Assembly (NCBI GenBank): GCA_009192285.1 | Contig: WBVU01000004.1 | Location: forward strand, 62,001 to 126,000 | Length of the DNA: 64,000 nucleotides | Reading direction: 5' to 3' | DNA from: Morchella semilibera | Taxonomy: Eukaryota; Ascomycota; Pezizomycetes; Pezizales; Morchellaceae | Shown here: piece after piece, positions 55,880 to 64,000 of the stretch | Layout of the letters: the number at the start of each line of letters is the position of its first letter | How positions within the stretch are numbered: the first letter of the stretch is position 1 | The notes under the pieces: model-generated | What the model was told of the DNA's origin: nothing | The model's input: the letters and a program-made list of their open reading frames with translations, nothing else | Database searches by the model: none | Position numbers and translations under genes: made by a program

Positions 55880-58800
55880 TGCGTCGGTAGTGTAGCACTG
55901 CGTAGATCTTAGAATTCGCACAGCAGGCAGGAATATACAGGTGCTTCTCAATTCTCCTGAGCCAACGAACGGTATTTCAAGCAGAGAGGATCCTTGCAGA
56001 TGGTAAGTTAAGGGCAGTACTCTCAAGTAAAAGAGAAGAAGAAGAGCAGGGTCACATCATATACTCTACGCTCCCCCCCCCCCCCAGAAAGTCTAAAAGC
56101 AGACCCAGGTTTGTGGTACTATATATATAGGCCTAGGTACTGTTTCCCACTGTCGCGGACCGCTCAATTTTGTCTGAGGACGTTACGTTACTACTTACAT
56201 ACATGTAGTTACATTCCTATGATATTCCCAAGTAAGAACATATATAGCTCTGGGTCTCGAAGAACGGGAGCCTTGTATATGTAGCATCCCTGCCGCTTGG
56301 TTGGTTGTTTAGATAAAGTTATCCAGATGGGGACAAGGCAGTGGGTAATTTGGGTACCTACAAGAAGTAGGTTACTAGCCTTTCCTCGTGACAATAAACA
56401 TATAATTCCTAAAGATCACGATGCCCTACAACTTTAATACAATAATGCAGCTTTCGACCTCCTGATGCATAGTCGGTTACCCCCCTGATTGTTAGCAGGA
56501 ATGTCGGGAGATTTATGAGGGCGACTCTTTTGTTCTTGTGCACTGGTTCCACAAGAGCTGGCTCAGTCTTTGCACGAGTTGGTGTGACAGTTCTGTGTCT
56601 GTATCCAGGAACGAATTTGGGCATGGATCGGGCATCCGAAATCCCAGAAAGGCAGGCAGCCGTACAACAAACCCGGCGCAATTCCTATAATCTCGAGTAC
56701 CAAGTTAAATCTAGGGGAGGATTTATATATATGTAGGTTTTGGAATTGTGGAGATCTCTAAACTTGTTGTCACACGAGCCCGCAATCCCTGTTTGGTAGA
56801 AACTTTCAATCTGGTAGGCGGCGATTGATAAAGTTGTTTGTAAACTGCTGTAGAGCTCAGCTACGAATGGTGCAAGTCTTAAAGAACTCACGGGGAATTA
56901 TGTGCGTCTGTCTACTCTGTTCCCATATCCAACCTTATCGGCGTTAAATACATCGTTGAGGTTGAATATATTGGTTACCTCGTTGTCTCAAGTACATGTA
57001 GTGAGTGGGCTTGGTGTTAGCATGCGCCACAATCCAAGAGTAGGCAGACTCGGTTAATTAAGGATATGTCCAAGCTTTAAGATCACCCAGCACTCCCTAC
57101 TTGCAGTTCCCACCCTACCGAGCCCGTAGTCACCGACATTGAAACAACGAGGGCGCATGAACATAGAACATAGAGGATCAGCCAGACAGCCTTTTTGGGC
57201 CTTGCCTGCTGCTGCTGCTGCAAAAACCCCGCTGCGGCAAGCTTACCCGCCCAGGGAGTCCGCAAACAGTCAACTGCACTGCGCAGTCCCGCTAGCTGGC
57301 TAACCTTCGATGGGGAACATTTAGGCGAATTTAAGGGTATTTAGCCCACCGTTCCTCCAAGTCTAGAAGCGCCTGCTTGTGCTTGAAGGAAAAGATGATA
57401 GACAACTTACCCACTAGGTCACGGGGTGTAAGCGGGATCCTCAAATAAGTAAATGGCTGCCCTTATTACGGTTGAGCTGTACTGATATTAAAGTATGTAT
57501 CCACTTCATGCATGACGCTCCATTTAATCCATAGCTAAAGAGACTGAACCCTAGCCCGTGAGAATCTCCCAATGCGAGGATTGATAAGCACTTCATCTCA
57601 CCAAGTTCATGGCCATGATACCAAAGACGAAAGAAGAAGAAGGGGGAACATTGTTGCAGATCGATACACATGGCTGTAGGGCTCTATGCATGGCGACTGT
57701 AATTGAGTTTAGTATATAAGAAGTATATACTTACTTTATAAGGTTGCAATAATTAGAGGACTCCCGAGCGCGCTAAGGGACATACCTTGAATAACCCAGA
57801 TTCCAGCCTCGTGTGTTGAATCCAAGAGGGTGGTTCCCACGTGCTGTTTCTCCTTCGAGGTACTCCCGGTGGAGAGTGGAGTGAACACATGTCCGCGTGC
57901 GCTTAGAAAGCATAAATGGTTTCGCCATTAAAGCTGCCGGCTTGATTCGACGTTTAGATCTCTGTCTAAAGAAAGCCCTAATCTGAAAGTCAGGAATAAA
58001 TAAACGAGATTGGGTCCCCTTGGATATTCTTCTGCAAGCTTAAGCTTGTTTGCTGGTAGGCCTAGTGGTGTTAGCCTTCCCAGGAAAAATCAGTAGCTTA
58101 TAGAGAAAAAATAATGTTGATTTCTTCCCCCAGGACAAGACACTTGAGCTAGGCACCTTGGTTTCTCATCATGAGTAAACCCGTGAGCCCGCATCTATGA
58201 GGAGGACCTGCAGTCATAGAAACTCACTCGATTCTTCGAGATTTCCCTATTCCCGAACAAAAAGCCGTGAATCAGAAAGCGACGGACGTCATACGGCAAT
58301 AACGCAAGACTAGCAGTCCAACCTTAATTGTGCCTGAAGATAGTTACCACCCCGGCCGAGTTTAACACAACCTCCCTATCTCCAGTTTCAAAGTGTGCTG
58401 GTGTTGGGGGGGGGGTTGGATTGGAGTGTTGGGGGAGGTGTTGCGGCCGAAAAAGAGCCGCGCCCGTACGTAGGCACAAATCTTACCGAGTGGCCCTGGA
58501 GTTAGCCGGGTGCGATCCACGCCTTGGCAACGTCAAGTGCTAAAAATAAGGCTTAGAGCCGCAAGTAAATGTATTGTCGCCTATCAAAGTTCTGAGGGCT
58601 ACATACTCTAGCTCGCCAAAGATCTTTAGAGTTGTTAACTTTCCAATTTAAGAAAAAAAGCAAAGCTAGAGTGACATAAGTTCTCAAAGATTTAATGCGG
58701 CTACATATTGGTAAATGTAGTACTGTAGACTCTTAACTCCTTGCTCCCGGCCGGTCTGTTGCGAATAGAACCCGAGTAACAGCCATGTTCCCCCCAATAA

Positions 58801-59128
58801 GCTGGACCCTGACATGGATCTGCTTATTAGAGTGGAGTTACGCGTATGTAGATCAACTTTGAACCCGGAGATAATGGAAAGCATGAACGTCGTAAAGACG
58901 AGAGTACATACAAACGTACCGAAGTAACTCCAACAAGCAGCCACGAACTTCTCACTAAAAGGGCAACTGGGGGACAGAGTGTGTGGTTTGAAGACATATA
59001 AGAAGTTCCCATCTTTATCCAGGTGTTTTCTAATTCAGCACATTAACAACTCAGCAATATTCAATATCTCAGGAGCTCACTCATAGCATCTCAAACATTC
59101 CCACTACTAATACGAAAGCAAACTCATA
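55880..59128. other. Gene-free intergenic
   Basis: 3.2 kb without a credible gene. Contains a C run at about 56082-56093, TACATGTA near 56199 and 56992, and a CAG/CTG run (GCTGCTGCTGCTG) near 57209. The right end carries the promoter of the short-chain dehydrogenase gene, C/A-rich with repeated ACTCA just before its ATG. Confidence 0.45.
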
Positions 59129-60004
59129 ATGTGTGGTCTCGGAAGATTCTTCAAGTCGAAACCCCACCCATCGGCTACAGCTACGGCTCCCTCGAATTCA
59201 ATCCGTCCTCCTTCAGCGACTAAAGCTAGCGAAAGGTCTTCTAGCCCCCAGCAGCCTGCATCACTTCTCCCACTAGCTGGAAAGGTCGCTCTCATTACTG
59301 GCGCCTCCAAAGGTATTGGGGCCTCCATTGCAGCGAAGCTCCACGCTCAGGGTGCAACTGTGGTCATCAACTATTCACGGGACTCTGCCCCCGCTGAGGC
59401 TCTGGTCAAGAAGTTTGGAAAGGACCGGAGCCACCATATCAAAGCCGATGTCAGCAGCGTTACAGAATCGAAACGGCTCGTAGAGGAAACAGTGGCCAGA
59501 TATGGCAGGATTGACATTCTTGTTTTGAATGCTGGGGTCCTGCCGAACAGGGATTTGGCGGGCACGACGGAGGCAGAGTTTGATGGAACTTTTGCAGTCA
59601 ACGTCAAGGGTCCTTATTTCATCACCCAGGCTGCAGCGCCCCACATCCCCTCCGGTGGCCGTGTCATATTCTTCTCTACCTCGCTCACCGCTGCCACTAC
59701 TGTAACTCCAAACTACCTTCTCTATATCGCTACAAAGGGCTCCATCGAACAAATGACCCGTGTTCTTGCAAAGGACCTTGGCAGTCGCGGAATCTGCGTT
59801 AATTGTGTTTCCCCTGGGCCAACCGGGACGGATCTTTTTTATAATGGGAAACCCCAAGAAGTCGTGAATATGATTGCGGGGTGGAACCCGATGGGTAGGA
59901 TCGGCACACCAGAGGAGGTGGCAGATGTTGTAAGCTTTTTGGCGGGACATGAATCGGCGTGGGTTAACGGGCAGAACGTGAGGGTTAATGGGGGCATGGC
60001 TTAA
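59129..60004 (+). CDS. Short-chain dehydrogenase/reductase (NADP-dependent, fungal reductase type)
   Basis: 291 residues, one exon. An unusual N-terminal extension of about 48 residues (MCGLGRFFKSKPHPSATATA, Ser/Pro-rich) precedes a classical SDR fold. The cofactor motif TGASKGIGASIA, the NAG motif (VLNAGV), the catalytic Ser in FFSTSL and the YIATK pair (Tyr-x3-Lys) are intact. So are the PGP loop (VSPGPTGTDLF) and the C-terminal VNGQNVRVNGG. The sequence resembles 3-oxoacyl-ACP reductase-like and naphthol/versicolorin-type reductases. The substrate cannot be assigned, and no polyketide synthase or other cluster enzyme is seen nearby. The Asn-Tyr-Ser-Arg after strand beta-2 (VVINYSRDS) suggests NADPH preference. 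Confidence 0.93.
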   Translation: MCGLGRFFKSKPHPSATATAPSNSIRPPSATKASERSSSPQQPASLLPLAGKVALITGASKGIGASIAAKLHAQGATVVINYSRDSAPAEALVKKFGKDRSHHIKADVSSVTESKRLVEETVARYGRIDILVLNAGVLPNRDLAGTTEAEFDGTFAVNVKGPYFITQAAAPHIPSGGRVIFFSTSLTAATTVTPNYLLYIATKGSIEQMTRVLAKDLGSRGICVNCVSPGPTGTDLFYNGKPQEVVNMIAGWNPMGRIGTPEEVADVVSFLAGHESAWVNGQNVRVNGGMA

Positions 60005-61724
60005 TTAATGCTACACGTGTGATATTTCCCTCTGGTAAACTGTCAAGGGCGTTTAGGATTGGTTTGGTTAAGGTTCCCATGCTCATAAAGGATCACTCGG
60101 TGTCTTGTCTCTTTTTCTTTTGTTTAATTACTTTTTTCTCTTTCTCTGGGCCTCTATCGGGGTCTGGTTTTCTACTTGTCTTGTAACCCGTTCATTGTTA
60201 CCTTTTCCCTTTGTTGATAGATGGATTCTTTTTCCCTATAATCTCGATTAATTGATCATACTTTTGAACCCCCACCTCGCAGGATGATGATGCATTATAT
60301 CTCCGTCGAACACCCGAATCCCTCATAGAAGCTTTAGGTAGCTGTTTCCGATTCGCTAATTTTGGAGAGGAGGTGCGACATGGTTACAATCCGCCGATCG
60401 TTTCTAGGCAACCATTAAACCGGGAGAAACGTTATAGTTATAATAGATCCAAAGAATTTTACCACTCCTCTACTATCCATCCTGCTCACTGCATTCAATC
60501 TTACCAGATTTCAAATTGCCTCCTCTATTCATGCTCACTATTCACTAATCATATAAGCGGCCTAATTTACGCTTCCCTATCTTCACAGACTCATTGTACA
60601 TGGATCAGCAAAGCACGACGTCAAGGCAGAAGTTAGATTCCGAATATCATACATGAATGACTCGATACCAAGTCGCTTAGAGTAGATACATACATCTATA
60701 TGCACTCTAGTCATTGGTCTGAGAGGGAGGGATACGCGGTCGAGTGCCGTCTGAGGAGAGGGTGGAGCATGCATTATGTACGTTAGCTATAGAAGGAGAA
60801 GGAGAAGTTGGCCTCACTAGAAAACCTACAAGCAATTATCGAGTTGGTATGAATTCTAGCGATGCGCATCGCGGAGCGCAAGGTACATGTGGTACCTGTG
60901 AATACATGTAGTACCTACATACATGTACTTCCAGCTACATTCCGAGGATCCTCCAAAGGACTCGAGCTACCTCGATTACCCGTAGTGTGTGACTCAGGAT
61001 TTCGTGATGCGATGAGGCTGAAGGTGTTTTGTGTTATTCCTGAGTCACTTTCTTTTTTTCAGCCCTGCTTGGTTGGTTGAGTGAGATGGCTTGATTTTCT
61101 AGCCTTAAGGTTCATCTCGGGGACCAATCAACCGTTAAAAAAAAAAATGGATGCGAAGTGCATGCATTGTGTGACACGCATGGATGTTGATCCTCGCTCA
61201 TGATGGAACTGAGGAAGCAGATAGTATTCTTGCCTACTTGTTTTATCCACTAGGAAGCGTGACATCAATCAACTTAGCAATGCGGCACTGTGAGGCGAGG
61301 TTGAGTTCACCTGCAGTAAGGTTGTTGGTAGGTACCATGTAGGTACATGTAGCTACTTTCTGCTGCGCCGAGAGGTTTTTTTTTAATCATGTAGGTCGCA
61401 GGACAACGAATACTCTACTGGCAGGGTAAAAAACCGGGGAAGCCTTAAGGCAAGCAACCGAGGGGGGGGGTATGTATCGCTGCACTGCCTCTGACTCTTC
61501 TTGTGGGCATTTTCTTCAGTAGGCGAATCCTTAAATACCCTTTGCTCTCGCAACGACTCCTTACTCCTCATCATCTCCCCTCCCCCTCCACTTCCGAGAC
61601 AGTGAAAGATTACGCTGAAGCTGTCTTGTATTACCATCATTGATCGCCAAAGCTTCAGTGAGGTTGCTATCTAAAATCCATCCCCCTACTACTACTACTA
61701 CTACTGTTGTCAATAGTAGTCTTT
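60005..61724. other. Intergenic between the SDR and the AAA ATPase gene
   Basis: 1.7 kb without a credible gene. Pyrimidine-rich downstream of the SDR stop (60100-60170). It contains the densest TACATGTA cluster of the window (60881-60930), a poly-A run near 61137 and a poly-T run near 61378. A (CTA)n microsatellite at about 61686-61706 ends just before the start of the next gene. Confidence 0.45.
60881..60930. repeat. Cluster of TACATGTA palindromes
   Basis: Within 50 bases GTACATGTGGTACC, ATACATGTAGTACC and ATACATGTACTT follow each other, alternating ACATGT and GGTACC/GTAC palindromes. This is the densest example of an 8-base palindrome that recurs more than 25 times in intergenic DNA of this window and is nearly absent from coding exons. 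Confidence 0.7.
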
Positions 61725-64000
61725 ATGGCGTCATCAAAATCTTCTACTCTTTCGGAAGAGCTGTTTCCCAAGCAAACGCCTTCCGAAACCGCCAATAGCT
61801 CTAGTACTCCGTCTACCATGACAACACCAACAACGGAAGCGGGGCCGAACACCCCTGCGGATCCGATTACTACCCCGCCCACCGGTACTGTATCAACTGC
61901 GCCTATTGACACCGAGCCCAACGGTAAGCCAAAGACCAAGGGCAAGTGTATACATAAGAAGAAGAAGGAAGCAGAGGAGGAAAAGGCAAAGAAGGAGGCA
62001 GAAGAGAAAGAGAAAGCTGAGAAAGAGGAGCGCGAGCGAAAGGAGAAAGAAGAAAAGGAGAAGAAGGAACAGGAAAAGAAGGAACAGGAAAAGAAGGAAC
62101 AGGAGAAGAAAGAAAAGGAGAGCAAAGAGAAGAAGAAGTCGAAGAAGGACAAAAAATCAGCAAAATCAAACAAAAAAGGGAAAAAATCAAAGAAGACGGA
62201 GGATAGCTCCGAATCCTCTGATAGTGAGGGCTCCTCCGACAGTGAAGGATCCAGCGATTCTGATAGCTCATCCTCCTCTTCATCGTCATCCTCTTCATCC
62301 TCTTCGGACTCTGAAGTTGATGGCGATGAGGCCTTGGCGGCTGCGATTAGGTTGATATTAGCAAAATCATCTAAATCAAAGCAGAGGCGTCAGAAGGAGA
62401 AAAGGAAGAAGGCCAAAGCTAAGAAGGCTAAAAAAGAAAAGAAGAAGGCAAAGAAGGCGGAAAAGGAAGCCGAGAACAAAGCAGATGATGAGAAAAAGAA
62501 TGAAGAGGAGAAGACCGAGGACAGAGCCAGTGTTTTGGAATACAAGCGTGTCGATGAGCGTGAGTCCCCAAGGCATGTTTCAAAGTTTTAATTATTTACT
62601 GACTACTGCTCCAGTTTACGACAAGGAGCTCCATGACTACAAGATCTGCGACACGGTTCCTCATCCTAAAACAGATAAATACTCCTCATTCATCTTTACG
62701 GTCCGCCGTGTCTTTGATTATGAGAATAAGTACATCGAGACCCAGGTTGATATTAAGTCCATCCTTCTCAAGGAGGCCCTTGCCGGAATAATTGGGGATG
62801 TTAGAGGTGTTTCTTTGGTCGAAGATGTCCCCTCGGTTGATCCAAATATGCTATTCAACTTCCTGCCAGAATTTGAAGCGTGGGTCGAGAAGAAGTCGAA
62901 GCTCAAAGGGGGTGCCAGAAAAAGAACCATCAAAAGCGACCGCGGCTGTTACAGGAAAACCTGTCCCTCCCCCATTAACTGCCGCGGAGGTTTCCCAGCA
63001 AATTGACCAAGTCAAACTTCTTATTGAATACCTGAACACGGATTATTCCCCCACCAAAGCAGCTCTTTTCCCTCTCTTGGAAAACTCTATGATTACATTC
63101 GACCTACTCTGGGCCGTGTTGAAACCAGGAGCCATCATGTATACTACATGTGCAGGGAGCAACGAACCAAGGGCGTTCAAGCTTGAGTATGCACAGAAAG
63201 AGTCCAGCTTCATGAGAGGAAAATGGTGGGCCCTCGAGGGTAAGTATCTAGAATACGACGGGAAGGATGGTCCCGTGGAAGCTGGCGATGATGAGGGTGG
63301 TGGGTTTGGCTGGGGAACAGTCAGCGTTGATATTGAAGGGTTTAAGGGTGCAAGGAAGATTACCTCATTATCATGTTATCCATTGGATTTCAGAAAGGAT
63401 AAGGAAGCTATGAGGGTGAGTTTTACCTTTAGTATCTGGCGGGTTGGAAACTCACGAGCTGTTAACTAACCCTGTACAGAATACCCTAATTGAGCGAGGG
63501 CGGAAGTTTGTTTCCTTGAAAGGGATGCAATACAAGACGCATAATGGAATTGCGTTTATCCGGAGGAAGCGCCAGTATGTTAAGATTCATGTAAGCCATC
63601 TACCGATAGCCCACCTTCTTGGTAGTGGATACTGATGCCTGAGTAGGTCAAAGGACGTATTATGATTGACCCTGCCACATTTCGGCGTATAAATCCCAAC
63701 TATGTGATTTCCTCAATCAGATCTCGGTACGACGAAGACGAAGACGAGGATAATAATAATGGTGGAGGAGCGGAACACGAGTCGGAAGAAGGCGGTGAAT
63801 GCACTGAATGTTGCTGCAGTGCAGAAGATGATGGGAAAACCGAGCAAGAAAAGGAGTTAGAACGATTGAAAGTTGTAGTCGACGACAAGGGCAACTACCT
63901 GGCCGTCACAAAAGAGCAAGACAACTTAAAAAAGATGAAAGTCGAGAGAGCGGAGGGTTCCGCTGAGGAAGTTGAACCTGTCTTCACGGATGAAGAGCTT
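61725..64000 (+). CDS. DUF7025-type AAA+ ATPase, N-terminal part (cut by the window end)
   Basis: Exons 61725-62559, 62615-62911, 62955-63415, 63480-63590 and 63647 to the window end. Residues 1-80 are Ser/Thr/Pro-rich. About 120 residues of Lys/Glu repeats follow (KKEQEKKEQEKKEQ), then a Ser/Asp/Glu tract (SSSSSSSSSSDSE) and another Lys-rich block. After intron 1 comes the domain typical of a large ascomycete AAA ATPase family: YDKELHDYKICDT, LLIEYLNTDYSPTKAALFPL, FDLLWAVLKPGAIMYTTC, KFVSLKGMQYKTHNGIAF and MIDPATFRRINPNY. The ATPase core (Walker A and B) should lie beyond 64000. Intron 2 is only 43 bases with a weak donor (GTGCCA); a one-base slip in the adjoining G5 run would also reconcile the frames. 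The cellular role of the family is not settled. Confidence 0.85.

Noticed and set aside
1-64000. CRISPR arrays, bacterial operons, integrated virus or LTR elements
   Set aside because: None seen. Intron structure and families are fungal nuclear; the only autonomous mobile element recognised is the LINE.

Overview
The window is nuclear DNA of a filamentous ascomycete fungus (Pezizomycotina). Genes carry many short GT-AG introns of about 43-160 bases. The proteins include fungal families: a JEN-type carboxylate transporter, an HsbA-type surface protein, WSC domains and a DUF7025-type AAA ATPase. A class as specific as Pezizomycetes is only a guess. Gene-rich stretches alternate with long gene-poor stretches rich in short palindromes, MITE-like elements and C/G homopolymers.

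Layout. 0.4-8.6 kb holds three conserved housekeeping genes, all on the minus strand: the replicative helicase subunit MCM4, cystathionine beta-synthase, and an M3 (thimet/saccharolysin) oligopeptidase. 9.5-11.7 kb is a secreted type-B carboxylesterase in eight exons. 11.7-16.1 kb has no gene but three MITE-like inverted-repeat elements. 16.1-17.8 kb is a JEN-type transporter. 17.8-23.1 kb is gene-poor, with a second MITE copy and a pair of 200-bp direct repeats flanking a tRNA-like sequence. 23.1-27.2 kb holds a small putative secreted protein and a 1058-residue repetitive, acidic, tail-anchored-looking protein. 29.5-30.3 kb is a zinc-finger-like protein. 30.3-46.1 kb is a gene desert except for tRNA-Ile (with a 13-base intron) and one full-length non-LTR retrotransposon (LINE) with a perfect 17-bp target duplication. 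46.1-49.7 kb has an HsbA-like surface protein and a GC-rich gene of unknown function. 49.9-55.9 kb is a 16-exon secreted protein combining a PQQ-like beta-propeller, two ASH-like beta-sandwich regions and five WSC domains. 59.1-60.0 kb is a short-chain dehydrogenase. From 61.7 kb the window ends inside a DUF7025/AAA ATPase gene.

How the genes may relate. The carboxylesterase, JEN transporter, HsbA-like protein and PQQ-WSC protein fit a saprotrophic or wall-surface lifestyle (ester hydrolysis, monocarboxylate uptake, surface binding). I see no evidence of a co-regulated cluster.

A recurring technical or biological signal is the one-base frame slip at short homopolymers. It occurs in otherwise well-conserved genes (MCM4 exon 1, two places in the PQQ-WSC gene, the LINE ORF1, and possibly the AAA gene). 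In an essential gene such as MCM4 this points to residual assembly indels rather than pseudogenes. All gene models were built by eye from splice signals and reading frames; family names come from recognised motifs, not from searches.
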